Below, piece by piece: positions 10,319-19,734 of a stretch of DNA of 64,000 bases. The stretch's first letter is position 1. The number at the start of each line of letters is the position of its first letter. Made by a program: the position numbers and the translations under genes. The DNA is from Candidatus Woesearchaeota archaeon (GTDB taxonomy: Archaea; Nanobdellota; Nanobdellia; Woesearchaeales; SM23-78). The stretch lies in contig JAFGGS010000005.1 of assembly GCA_016930415.1 (NCBI GenBank), positions 1 to 64,000 on the forward strand. The letters are read 5' to 3'. A model generated the notes under the pieces. The model was not told the DNA's origin. It did not search any database and saw nothing but the letters and a program-made list of their open reading frames with translations.

Positions 10319-11305
10319 ATGTATGACGTAATAACAGTGGGAAGCAACTACCTCGACATATTCGCGCACACCGACAAGTCGCAGCTGATAGGCATAAGGA
10401 CGCAAGACAAGACTGTAGAGTACATATCCTACCCTGTAGGCGCCAAGATCCTGGTCACCCGGCTGCTGCATAACTTCGGAGGGAACGGAGCGAATACAGG
10501 AGTGGCCTTCTCGAGGATGGGCCTCAAGACGGGCTACGTGGGAAAAGTCGGGAAAGACACGACAGGATCCCAGATACTAGCTTCTCTCAAGAAGAACAAG
10601 GTAGCATTCCTAGGAGTGCTCGGCGGCGAGTCAGGCACCTCGATAATACTGGACGCCATGGAGGAAGACAGGACAATACTCACCTTCAAGGGCTGCAACA
10701 ACGACCTGAAAGTCAAGGAATTGGGCTTCTCGAGGCTGAAGGCCAAGTGGTTCTACCTATCATCCATGCTGGGAGACAGCCTGACCACTATGAGGAGCAT
10801 AGCAGAGCACGCAAAGGAGGGCGGGATGAAGATATCATTCAACCCCTCCCAGACGATCGTAGATCACGAGAAGGAAGCAGCGCTGGCCCTCCTCAAGCAG
10901 TCAAACCTAGTGGTGCTCAACAAGGAAGAGGCCGAAAGCCTGGTAGGCGCAGGGACCATTGAAGACAACCTCCAGAAGATAGTAAGCACAGGCCCAGAGG
11001 TTGCGGTGATAACCGACGGCAAGAACGGCGCAGTCGCTTACCGCGCTGGCGAGTTCTACACAGTCAAGGCAAGGACTGACCTGAAGATCGTCGAGACTAC
11101 TGGCGCAGGCGACGCGTTCGCCTCCACGTTCACGGCCGGCATAATCCTTAAGAAGCCAGTCGAGCAATGCCTGCTCCTCGCCATAAACCAGGCAGAGAGC
11201 GTCATCCAAAACCACGGGGCGCAGAACAACCTCCTGGACAAGAAAGCCCTCCTCTCGATCGTCTCAAAAGACAGGCGGCTGCTGGAGAAGAGAAGCACCA
11301 GGTGA
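10319..11305 (+). CDS. PfkB/ribokinase-family sugar kinase
   Basis: NFGGNGANTGVAFSRMGLKTGYVGKVGKDTTG and ETTGAGDAFASTFTAGI signature motifs. Confidence 0.9.
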   Translation: MYDVITVGSNYLDIFAHTDKSQLIGIRTQDKTVEYISYPVGAKILVTRLLHNFGGNGANTGVAFSRMGLKTGYVGKVGKDTTGSQILASLKKNKVAFLGVLGGESGTSIILDAMEEDRTILTFKGCNNDLKVKELGFSRLKAKWFYLSSMLGDSLTTMRSIAEHAKEGGMKISFNPSQTIVDHEKEAALALLKQSNLVVLNKEEAESLVGAGTIEDNLQKIVSTGPEVAVITDGKNGAVAYRAGEFYTVKARTDLKIVETTGAGDAFASTFTAGIILKKPVEQCLLLAINQAESVIQNHGAQNNLLDKKALLSIVSKDRRLLEKRSTR

Positions 11306-11402
11306 CCTTCAACGCCTTTCTCGAAAACAAGCTTCTTAGGCCTTCGGCTACAGGGCTAAATTTAAATACTAGTGCAAGGAATATGAGCTTAAAGGTGCTG
11401 TG

Positions 11403-12944
11403 ATGAGATACATAATAACCCTGACCAACGTGGGGCGGAAAGAGAGTGAGACCTTAGGTTTCAGGGCCTCAGACCTGGGACTCCTCAAGGAGAAGGGATT
11501 CAACACTCCCCTAAGCTTTGTCGTGAACGACGAGGCCTTCGATGACTTCATGGCAGAGAACGGCCTGCGCGCAAAGATAGAGAAGATATACCATGAGAAC
11601 GAGGACTCCTCAAAGGCATTCCAGGAAGTCATGAGCGCGTTCATAAAAGCCTCCTTCCCAAAAGAGCTCTACTCAGAGCTATGCGAGGCTTACGAGTCCT
11701 TAGGGATCGAGCAGGGATCCTCTGCGCACAACCTAATCTCAGGAGGAGACTTGCCATACATAACGCTGATACGAAGCCCATCTTACATTCTCCACACAGA
11801 AGACGAGGAGGGGATACTGCAAAACGTCAAGGGGCAAGACCAATACCTGGCAGCCCTCAAGCTGGTGTGGGCGTCTGCCTACTCTCCAGCGTCAAGGCAT
11901 TACAGGGCAAAAGCAGCAATATCAGACCGGTTCCGGATGGGCGTCATAGTCCAGAAGATGAAGGGAACGGACGCCTCCGCAGTCACCTACTCCCGCACGG
12001 ACTTCAACGAGTACATGATAAGGGTCAAGAGTTACATAGGATTCTTAGACTACGGAGAGCCAGTGCTGGGAAAAGACGTCCACGACGTGGACGTGAACTC
12101 ACTCATGATAAGGAGCACCCAGATAAACTTGCAGGAATATGCGATCCGAAGGGACGTGGACAGCGACGAGCTGGTAAAACACCCGCTAGTCGCGGACGGG
12201 GAGCGCCAGAAGATGAACGACAAGCTCATCTCAGAAGCTGCGAGGCTGACCAAGAAGGCCAAGAGCTTCATAGCGAAAGACCTCAAGCTCTACCTCAACA
12301 TCAGGCAGGAAGCCGTTAGCGTCAACCAAGTCAACAGGATGACTTATGAGACGAAGACAGAAGTGGAGGAGAAAGACATAATCACGGTCGAGACCAAGGA
12401 AGGGGACGCGCGCGAGGTCAAGCACGAGCACACGACGACCCTGAGACAGACAGAGGACGCGGACGCAAAGCTCACCATGCCAGCAATACTCTCATGCGAC
12501 GAGGCAAGGGAGCGAGTGGTGAATGAGCTTGGCCACAAGCTATTCTCGCTGAACGGATTCGCAATGGAATCAGCCGCGAGCACACTGGTCGAGTCAGAGA
12601 GCATAAGCCAGATCCCTGTCGAGGAGGAAGGAGCTGAGAGGCTGCCAGGAGACGAGGAATCGCTGGAAGACGAGGCTGACGAGCCAGAAGTAGAAGTGAT
12701 ATGCGAATCAGCCAAGGAAGAAGACGTCGAGGAAGAGCCAAGAGTCGAGATCGTGCCTGCTGAAGGAAGCCCGGAGGCAGTCGAACAGGAAGTGGAAGAA
12801 GAAGAGACCCTCCTAGAGCAGGTCATGAAGATAAAGGACATAACAGAGCGCATGGAAAGCCACGCCCTCAACAACCACGACGAGGCCTACGAGCAAGAAG
12901 CAAGGAAGCTAAAAGAGCTCTTGTCAAAGGTGAGATCGCGGTAA
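11403..12944 (+). CDS. PEP synthase/PPDK N-terminal-domain-like protein with acidic C-terminal tail
   Basis: FRASDLGLLKEKGFNTPLSFVVNDEAFDDFMAENGL resembles the PPDK/PpsA N-terminus, but no phospho-His or PEP-binding domains; Glu/Asp-rich tail. Confidence 0.6.
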   Translation: MRYIITLTNVGRKESETLGFRASDLGLLKEKGFNTPLSFVVNDEAFDDFMAENGLRAKIEKIYHENEDSSKAFQEVMSAFIKASFPKELYSELCEAYESLGIEQGSSAHNLISGGDLPYITLIRSPSYILHTEDEEGILQNVKGQDQYLAALKLVWASAYSPASRHYRAKAAISDRFRMGVIVQKMKGTDASAVTYSRTDFNEYMIRVKSYIGFLDYGEPVLGKDVHDVDVNSLMIRSTQINLQEYAIRRDVDSDELVKHPLVADGERQKMNDKLISEAARLTKKAKSFIAKDLKLYLNIRQEAVSVNQVNRMTYETKTEVEEKDIITVETKEGDAREVKHEHTTTLRQTEDADAKLTMPAILSCDEARERVVNELGHKLFSLNGFAMESAASTLVESESISQIPVEEEGAERLPGDEESLEDEADEPEVEVICESAKEEDVEEEPRVEIVPAEGSPEAVEQEVEEEETLLEQVMKIKDITERMESHALNNHDEAYEQEARKLKELLSKVRSR

Positions 12945-13016
12945 GGATAGCCGCCTTGTCCGATCGCTTTTTCTAAACAAAACATTTTAAAACACTTGAA
13001 TCCATTAAACTAGTTG

Positions 13017-13337
13017 ATGGAAAAGAAGAGGGGGAGGCCCGCGGGAAGCAGCATACGCCAAGCGCTGGTCGAGATACTATACGCGTGCAAGAAAGCCTAC
13101 GGCTACGAGCTCTACAAGCACTACGCGAGCATATACCCTAAGGCGACTATGCGAGTCATCTACTACCACCTGAAGAAAGGGGCTGCGACTGGAGAATTCG
13201 AGGTGGAAGCGATAAAGAAAGAGGAAGGCAAATACAGCTGGGGCAGCCACGCCGAGAAGATATACTACAGGCTAGGCAAGCACGCGAAAGCAAAAGGAGA
13301 CAAGCGAGTAGACGAGTACTTCACGAAGAAGAAATAG
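13017..13337 (+). CDS. Small basic DNA-binding-like protein (AT-hook-like KKRGRPAGS N-terminus, possible winged helix)
   Basis: MEKKRGRPAGSSIRQALVEILYACKKAYGYELYKHY; ATG at 13017. Confidence 0.55.
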   Translation: MEKKRGRPAGSSIRQALVEILYACKKAYGYELYKHYASIYPKATMRVIYYHLKKGAATGEFEVEAIKKEEGKYSWGSHAEKIYYRLGKHAKAKGDKRVDEYFTKKK

Positions 13338-13338
13338 A

Positions 13339-14040
13339 TTACTTTATCTTCTTAAGAAATCCCATCAGTGCGTACGCTTCTCTTCTTGTCATGAAGCTCT
13401 TTGTTATCATCCTCTTCCACATCTTCCTCTGGGTGTCTCTCTTCTCGTCGTTTAGGAAGTCCATCTTCTGCAGTGCATATCCTAGGAGTTTCATGATCTG
13501 CTTCTTCTCAGGCTCTCCCATAGGAGTGTAGCCACTCATCATCCTGCTTGAGAACTCTGCTTTCTTCAACTCGTAGAGGAGGATTGCCAGTGCGTGGCTT
13601 ATGTTCATGGAATCATAATCCTTGCTCGTGGGGATCGAGACTACGAAGTCGCACATCTCAATCTCGTGGTTGTAGAGGCCGTCGCCCTCACGCCCCAGGA
13701 CCAAAGCGACTTCTTTCTTAGATAAATTCACTTCCTGTAGCTTCCTCGCCAGCATCTCCGGCGTGATAGGACTTCTTGTGATGTTGTAATCCCGGCCAAG
13801 CTTTGAAGTCGTTCCGACCACGTAATCATACTTGGAAAGAGCCTTCTCAATAGTAGTCTTCACGACCTTGATATTCTTCACGACACCTTGCGCGTTCTTA
13901 GCGAACCTGCGGGCATCCTCGTCAACATCGCACTTAGGCCTGATAAGGACTAGCTTGTCAAGATCAAAATTAGCCATGACACGGCATATGCTCCCGATGT
14001 TGCCAGAGGTCTCAGACTCTAATAGTACTATGCTTAACAT
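13339..14040 (-). CDS. SpoU/TrmJ-family RNA 2'-O-methyltransferase
   Basis: VLLESETSGNIGSICRVMANFDLDKLVLIRP and VALVLGREGDGLYNHEIEMCD (SPOUT). Confidence 0.88.
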   Translation of the reverse strand: MLSIVLLESETSGNIGSICRVMANFDLDKLVLIRPKCDVDEDARRFAKNAQGVVKNIKVVKTTIEKALSKYDYVVGTTSKLGRDYNITRSPITPEMLARKLQEVNLSKKEVALVLGREGDGLYNHEIEMCDFVVSIPTSKDYDSMNISHALAILLYELKKAEFSSRMMSGYTPMGEPEKKQIMKLLGYALQKMDFLNDEKRDTQRKMWKRMITKSFMTRREAYALMGFLKKIK

Positions 14041-14087
14041 AATCCTCAAGAGGAAGAACTGCTCTTTTAAAGCTTCTCAAAATAATT

Positions 14088-15260
14088 CTAGAACGTGACC
14101 CAGCTTAGCATCTCGCGCAGGATCGGGACTAGCAGTAGCACCAACAGCACGACGATGAGTACGACAGTGATCTTCATCCACACCCTTGAGCCGTCCTTGT
14201 TTCCCCACACCTTCTCAAGGCTCTCCTTGATCATCCTGCCACCATCCACAGGTCCTAACGGGAGCAGGTTTGCAAGCCCTAAGCCCAGGCTTAGCATGAA
14301 TATCCACGCGAAGAGCCCGTTGAACCAGAGTATGCCTTTAAGCCACCAAGTCTCCTCGTTCGTGAACTTCGTCTTGACGCTCACGCCGATCACGGCCTTC
14401 TCAGGATTCTCAGGCCTGGCAGTCGTGGTCACGGAATAATTATTGTCAGCGTTGCCAATGATTATGGTTTCGTTCACAGCCACTCCTTTAAGCGCCTTCT
14501 CAAAGCTCGAGAGATCCGAGACTGTGAAGTTATTGACGAACGTGTACATCACGCCAGCCTCAAGGCCGGCGGCCTTGGCAGGCATTCCATCCTCGACGAG
14601 GGTGAACTCGACACCCAAGGGCTTGGCGACTGCGTCAGTCAAGGGATTCAAGACGAACGCGGTGATCAACAGGACGATGACCGCCGTCAATATGTTAGAG
14701 AACGGCCCTGCCGCGAATATGCTATACTTGACGTAGTCAGGCTCCTTCTCGACCTTCTTCTCGTCAGGCTCGACGAACGCGCCTATGAGCGGGCCGAAGA
14801 ACACTATACCTGTGCTCTGGACCTTGACGTCGTGCGCCCGCGCGACTATGCCGTGGCTGAACTCGTGTATGACGACGACTATGAAGAGCGCGATTATGCC
14901 ATACCAGAAAGGCACGAATATAGGACTTCCAGGGATAGGAACTCCTGGCAGGACAGGGGATATCACTGGCGGCGCGCCAGGCACGAAAGCCAAGTCCCAC
15001 ACGCCCTTGACGATCATGAACATAATCAAAGCCATCCCTATGTATCCTACGCCGATGCCGCAGTAGCCAATTATCTTTATGAGCTCAGCGTGCCTGCTCC
15101 CAACCCTTTCGATCCAGTCAAGACCGAACCTGGTCCTGTAGAGGGCTATGAACTTGGCCTGGAACTCGAACTTCTTCCTATTGGCATAAATGAAGACTAC
15201 GATCGCTAGGTAGAACAATATTATGAACTTATACTCGAGGACTGACGCTAAAAGACTCAT
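14088..15260 (-). CDS. Site-2 protease family membrane metalloprotease with PDZ domain
   Basis: VVVIHEFSHGIVARAHDVKV, PDZ-like segment, NLLPLGPVDGGRM. Confidence 0.9.
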   Translation of the reverse strand: MSLLASVLEYKFIILFYLAIVVFIYANRKKFEFQAKFIALYRTRFGLDWIERVGSRHAELIKIIGYCGIGVGYIGMALIMFMIVKGVWDLAFVPGAPPVISPVLPGVPIPGSPIFVPFWYGIIALFIVVVIHEFSHGIVARAHDVKVQSTGIVFFGPLIGAFVEPDEKKVEKEPDYVKYSIFAAGPFSNILTAVIVLLITAFVLNPLTDAVAKPLGVEFTLVEDGMPAKAAGLEAGVMYTFVNNFTVSDLSSFEKALKGVAVNETIIIGNADNNYSVTTTARPENPEKAVIGVSVKTKFTNEETWWLKGILWFNGLFAWIFMLSLGLGLANLLPLGPVDGGRMIKESLEKVWGNKDGSRVWMKITVVLIVVLLVLLLVPILREMLSWVTF

Positions 15261-15353
15261 TGCAATAGACCTTGAACACGTGGCTTTTTATGTCTTTTGG
15301 TGGCTTGACATGAAAAACCATTAAAAAGATGCTTCGCTTCCCTCAAGCCTAAG

Positions 15354-15950
15354 ATGACTGCGACGAGTGAATGGCCATTAGGGATGGAGCCCGGAGCAAT
15401 AAGCGACCCTGGGCCTGACATCATACTGCCAGGCAGCATGTTTGCAAAACCCTCCATAGACTACCTGCTAAGAGGGCTTCCTGCCGGCTTCATCAGCCTG
15501 ACAGACAACCAGATGTGGTACGCCTGCTACGATGGCAGCTTCGTGGACGAGGACGGAAAAGGCACCAAAGTCCCTTTTGCCCTGGCGAGGGATCCTGGCT
15601 TTGCATATAATCTCACTGCGCGCTTCAGCCGCGCGAACAGGCTTGAAGAGGCAGGCAGGATAGAAGAGCTGTCAATAACCCTTCTTCAGGATCTCAAGGA
15701 TGACCTGTTAGAAGGAAAGGAGCCAGTCTACCTGGTCAGGGGGCTTTGCGCTGACAAGAGGCTCTTTGAAGGCCAGGCATGGCATGCCTGCTACAGCGGA
15801 GCGCACATCCTAGACGACGCAGTGCCAAAGGCTCCTTACGTCATAGTGAAGAGCTACAAGCTTGCAAGGGAGCTTACAGCGTCTGACCGCGACCTTTGCA
15901 GCTTCGAGACTGTGCTGCTAGTAGGCGCGCCGAATATGACCTGCTTCTAA
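15354..15950 (+). CDS. Hypothetical protein with internal duplication
   Basis: 198-aa ORF with two related halves: LLRGLPAG..NQMWYACYDG and LVRGLCAD..GQAWHACYSG. Confidence 0.6.
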   Translation: MTATSEWPLGMEPGAISDPGPDIILPGSMFAKPSIDYLLRGLPAGFISLTDNQMWYACYDGSFVDEDGKGTKVPFALARDPGFAYNLTARFSRANRLEEAGRIEELSITLLQDLKDDLLEGKEPVYLVRGLCADKRLFEGQAWHACYSGAHILDDAVPKAPYVIVKSYKLARELTASDRDLCSFETVLLVGAPNMTCF

Positions 15951-16025
15951 AGAAAGCCTTCCGGCAGAGGAAGAGCATCTATCACTCTATAATCAATTCT
16001 ATATCAAACTATATCAGAAAAAGCT

Positions 16026-16187
16026 TTACTTCTTCCTCTTAGGCCTGAGGACCTTGCTCGCGCACTTCCTGCACTTGATGCCGCCAGCCATGACCTTGAG
16101 CGTCGGAGCCCTGATCTTAGACTTGCATCTCCTGCAGACGAATATGTTCTTGAAGTTCCTGTTCTCAGACTCTGCGAATTTAGCCAT
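16026..16187 (-). CDS. rpl40e: 50S ribosomal protein L40e (53 aa, below the track cutoff)
   Basis: Translated by hand: MAKFAESENRNFKNIFVCRRCKSKIRAPTLKVMAGGIKCRKCASKVLRPKRKK; CxxC...CxxC zinc motif. Confidence 0.88.
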   Translation of the reverse strand: MAKFAESENRNFKNIFVCRRCKSKIRAPTLKVMAGGIKCRKCASKVLRPKRKK

Positions 16188-16235
16188 AAAAAATCACCAA
16201 AAATCATTAATCATTTTTTTTAGCCTGTCTTGATC

Positions 16236-16266
16236 CGCGCTCAGAAAAATTCTGTTTCTGGCGCAG
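16236..16266 (+). repeat. Short interspersed hairpin element CGCGCTC-N16-TGGCGCAG downstream of aIF5A
   Basis: CGCGCTCAGAAAAATTCTGTTTCTGGCGCAG; related copies at 37231-37262 and 37332-37363. Confidence 0.6.
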
Positions 16267-16280
16267 CTAAAACCAGGCTT

Positions 16281-16682
16281 TCAGCCTGTCTTTATCTGTT
16301 TCATGATCCTGTCGTTCAATATGACCCAGTAGACGACTGTCATGCCCTCTTTGAGCTCGGGCTTCAAGTCCTCCGGGATCGCCATGTCGAATGTCTCGTA
16401 AGTCTCAGAGTCCATGACGCTGGCGTGGTCGCCGTTAAGGTTTAGTACTTGGGCGTTCCTCTTCTCGATGACCGGGGTCTCGAGCTCGTCGTGACCTGGG
16501 ACTACTATCTGCCTCTTCTTGCCGTCTATCATGCCGACAGCGTCAAGCCTCACCTTTGCGTGTCCGTGCTTGCCTGGCTTTGAGATCTGGATGCTCGTGA
16601 CTGTGCACGCGGCATCCTCGACTACGATGTAGTTGCCTATCTGGAAGCTTCCTGCGCTCTTCCTCTTGACTTCTCCGCCCAT
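16281..16682 (-). CDS. Translation initiation factor aIF5A
   Basis: GNYIVVEDAACTVTSIQISKPGKHGHAKVRLDAVGMIDGKKRQ, including the hypusination loop. Confidence 0.95.
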   Translation of the reverse strand: MGGEVKRKSAGSFQIGNYIVVEDAACTVTSIQISKPGKHGHAKVRLDAVGMIDGKKRQIVVPGHDELETPVIEKRNAQVLNLNGDHASVMDSETYETFDMAIPEDLKPELKEGMTVVYWVILNDRIMKQIKTG

Positions 16683-16785
16683 CAGTTAATCACCAATCTC
16701 GATTATGTTTAAATTAGAGTACCCTTCAGAGAATTGGAGGCCTTTAAAAAGGTTTCTGTTAAAAAGGTTATTAATTCCTGTTTTT

Positions 16786-17508
16786 TCATCCGAAGAACCA
16801 GTCGAAGAGGCTCTTCACCTTCTTCTTACGGCTACGCTCCCTCTCAGGAGCCTTGGCGCTCCAACGCTTGCGGCGAAGATACCTTGAGAGCTTCTCCTCC
16901 ACGTCAGGATCCTCAAAGGCATCCTCATCCTTCCTGAACGCGGCCGTGTGGTGCCTGCTCTGGCCAGCCTTGTTAGTGTAGTACTTATGCTTCTTGTGAA
17001 GCATCTCGTGATACATGACGTAGTCCAAGAGCAGCTCGTCATCCTCCAAGACCTTGGAAATCGTAATTGTGTTGCTCGCGTAAGTATAAGTTCCGAGCTT
17101 AAAGAAGCTCTCAAGCCCCCACACAAGGTTAGGCTTCTCCATGAAGCCTCCGAAATACTTCTTGTTGACCCGCTCAAAACACTCGTCAAGCACAGGATCG
17201 ACCCTAGTCGCGGGCCGATACTCGCCGATGCCCTTGACGAAGTGATCGTAGAGGTCCATGTTGATGGTGCGTTCAGGCCGCGGAAGATCCCGGAAGACCT
17301 TGAGCATCAACGACTGGATGAGGCCGATCTTTATCTCGTCAGAGACGCTCTTCCACTCGTAAGAGAGCTTGAACTCCATCCAGTCGCGCGTGTACTTCAC
17401 GTTGGCGTTGTAGCTCTTGAACGCGCGCGAGAATTTTACCTTGAGCTCTCTTGTGCTCCTCTCGCCAGGATACAACTCGTAGAAAGCAAGCTGTGCGATG
17501 TTTCTCAT
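16786..17508 (-). CDS. SprT-like zinc metallopeptidase domain protein
   Basis: DYVMYHEMLHKKHKYYTNKAGQSRHHTAAF (HExxH-like HEMLH plus downstream His); start trimmed to MRNIAQLAF. Confidence 0.7.
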   Translation of the reverse strand: MRNIAQLAFYELYPGERSTRELKVKFSRAFKSYNANVKYTRDWMEFKLSYEWKSVSDEIKIGLIQSLMLKVFRDLPRPERTINMDLYDHFVKGIGEYRPATRVDPVLDECFERVNKKYFGGFMEKPNLVWGLESFFKLGTYTYASNTITISKVLEDDELLLDYVMYHEMLHKKHKYYTNKAGQSRHHTAAFRKDEDAFEDPDVEEKLSRYLRRKRWSAKAPERERSRKKKVKSLFDWFFG

Positions 17509-17569
17509 GGTTACTGCGGGGTGTTGAGATATTAAAAAGTTAATCTTTAAGGTTGCTTTTGTAGGTGTT

Positions 17570-18664
17570 TTGGGCTTGGGGCTGTATTGGGAGCGGGGCA
17601 GTATATGCTGGCTTGATGCCGGAGACAGGACGAGCACCGGAAAGATCAAGCTAGGGGGAGAGACGAGGTGCGGATTTTGCGGAAACAAGGATGTAACGCA
17701 AAAACTAGTCAGCCATTGGTTCTTGAAGTTTGACGCCGGGCTGGATGCCATAGCAAGATCAGTCGAGACTCAGAGCGATGAATCAGTCAGGAATTACCTG
17801 GCAAGCCAGGTAAGGCAACCCCTCTTGCCATGGGACGTATCCCGTGACAACTATCTTGGAACGAGAATGCCCAACGGAGACGGATTATTCGTATATATGT
17901 GGTACGAATCGCTTCTAGCATACGCAGTCGGGATCGGCAAGGACCTAGACGAGGTGTCATTCGACCATTTTCTGGGGAAGAACATCATATACTACCATGG
18001 CATAGTCTGGCCCTTCCTCTTGTCGCGGGCGTTAGGAAAAGATGGTTGCTCCACAGACCTAAGCGCCAGGGGCTTCCTGAGATTAGACGCTTCGGATCCT
18101 GAGATTGTTGACATAGAGACTGCGCTGAAATCATACGATGCGGATTTCCTCAGGCTTTACGCAGTATGGAAGACTCCTGACAAGATGGCTGATTTCGAGA
18201 TGAGAACAGGAGACTTGGGCTCTTTCGTGAATACGTATGCAGTTAACAAGATAGGATCCCTCCTGCATAGGACGAGATCCATACTCAGAAGAACAGGCGT
18301 CACCACGGCCATTCCCGGGACTGACAACGCTGAACTGAAAGAGTCTGCTCGCAGAATCAGTTCCGAGCTCGATAAGAAGCACGTCCGCGGAGCCCTGCTG
18401 GCTCTGTTCGACCATGTGGACGTATGCAACAGGCAGATAAGCAATGAGAAGCTTTATAATGTTAGCGGGACTTACAACCTGAACAGGATAGCCTACATGG
18501 CGCAGTCCACTTTGCACCCGCTCTATTTTTTCATGCCCGAGCGAGCCAAGGATTTTGACATCTTCAGGCTTGACAGGGCAGGGAGCCGCCAGGACACGCG
18601 CATGGGCGAATCGCCAAGAGCATACTGCCTGGTTTTCGATGATGTAAAATGGAATCGAATCTGA
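17570..18664 (+). CDS. Methionyl-tRNA synthetase-like protein lacking the HIGH half and the KMSKS motif
   Basis: SHWFLKFDAGLD, LLPWDVSRDNYLGTRMPNGDGLFVYMWYESLLAY, FLGKNIIYYHGIVWPFLL match the MetRS core; KMSKS region reads GFLRLDASDPEIVD; only about 60 nt separate it from the divergent gene. Confidence 0.75.
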   Translation: MGLGLYWERGSICWLDAGDRTSTGKIKLGGETRCGFCGNKDVTQKLVSHWFLKFDAGLDAIARSVETQSDESVRNYLASQVRQPLLPWDVSRDNYLGTRMPNGDGLFVYMWYESLLAYAVGIGKDLDEVSFDHFLGKNIIYYHGIVWPFLLSRALGKDGCSTDLSARGFLRLDASDPEIVDIETALKSYDADFLRLYAVWKTPDKMADFEMRTGDLGSFVNTYAVNKIGSLLHRTRSILRRTGVTTAIPGTDNAELKESARRISSELDKKHVRGALLALFDHVDVCNRQISNEKLYNVSGTYNLNRIAYMAQSTLHPLYFFMPERAKDFDIFRLDRAGSRQDTRMGESPRAYCLVFDDVKWNRI

Positions 18665-19734
18665 TACTGCCCGGATTGCTGAAGAAAGGGGACACGATCG
18701 CGATACTGGCCCCATCCTCAGGCCTTGGAGCAATATTCCCGCACAGGATAGAGAATGCGGCGGCGGCACTGAAAGAAATAGGCTTCAATGTGAAGAGATA
18801 CCCCTCTTGCAGCTCGATACTGCCAGACGGAAGCTCGATGAGTGCGGCTGAAAGGGCGAACGAGATCAATCAGGCATTTGCCGACAAGAAAGTAGATGCG
18901 ATAATCGCTGCGATCGGAGGACTGCAAGCGAACGCGATACTGGACCTCCTGGATTACAAGCTTATACGAGCCAACCCAAAGCCATTCATCGGATACTCAG
19001 ACATAACCCTGATCCATCACGCAATACACTGCAAGTCAGGAGTCATGACCTTCTACGGCCCCTGCGCCATGACGCAATTCGGAGAGTACCCTAAGCCCCT
19101 CGGCTATACTATCGAATACTTCAAGAAGGCGCTGATGGCAGATGCCCCGTTCGAGGTGAACGCATCCGGCTCCTGGACTGACGAGCTCCTCAATTGGGCT
19201 GAGAAAAAAGACCTGGAGAGACCAAGAAAGATGAAGAAGAACGTCGGACACGTATGGGTGCGGGAGGGAAGCTCGACAGCACCGATGGTCGGAGGATGCT
19301 TATACAGCATACTGCAGCTGAGGAAGACTGATTTCGAGATCGATTACGAAAACAAGATACTCTTCATAGAGACCCCTGAGGGTCAGGACTTCACGAAAGG
19401 AGAGCCCCTTGCATACGTGGATAGCCAGATGCAGGACCTCAAGAACTCTCACGTATTCAATAAGATAAAAGGACTGGTCGTCGGACGAGGATTCGGCTAT
19501 TCAGAGGAAGAGATCAAGACGTTCGAAGGGATCGTGAGGAAGCACACAAAAGACTTCAACTTCCCAGTCCTCTTCAACGCGAACATAGGGCATGCCGACC
19601 CGATAATCACGCTGCCTTTCGGAGCAAAGGTAACCTTGGACTCAGAAAAGAACCTGTTCCAGATATCAACACGGGCTGGACGCGCCGCAGCAAGTGCCCC
19701 TGCCAGATCAACGCAACAGAGGAGGATAAAATGA
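18649..19734 (+). CDS. S66-family peptidase (LD-carboxypeptidase / MccF-like)
   Basis: LLKKGDTIAILAPSSGLGAIFPHRIENAAAALKEIGF, AAIGGLQANAILDLLDY, FIGYSDITLIHHAI. Confidence 0.88.
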   Translation: MESNLILPGLLKKGDTIAILAPSSGLGAIFPHRIENAAAALKEIGFNVKRYPSCSSILPDGSSMSAAERANEINQAFADKKVDAIIAAIGGLQANAILDLLDYKLIRANPKPFIGYSDITLIHHAIHCKSGVMTFYGPCAMTQFGEYPKPLGYTIEYFKKALMADAPFEVNASGSWTDELLNWAEKKDLERPRKMKKNVGHVWVREGSSTAPMVGGCLYSILQLRKTDFEIDYENKILFIETPEGQDFTKGEPLAYVDSQMQDLKNSHVFNKIKGLVVGRGFGYSEEEIKTFEGIVRKHTKDFNFPVLFNANIGHADPIITLPFGAKVTLDSEKNLFQISTRAGRAAASAPARSTQQRRIK

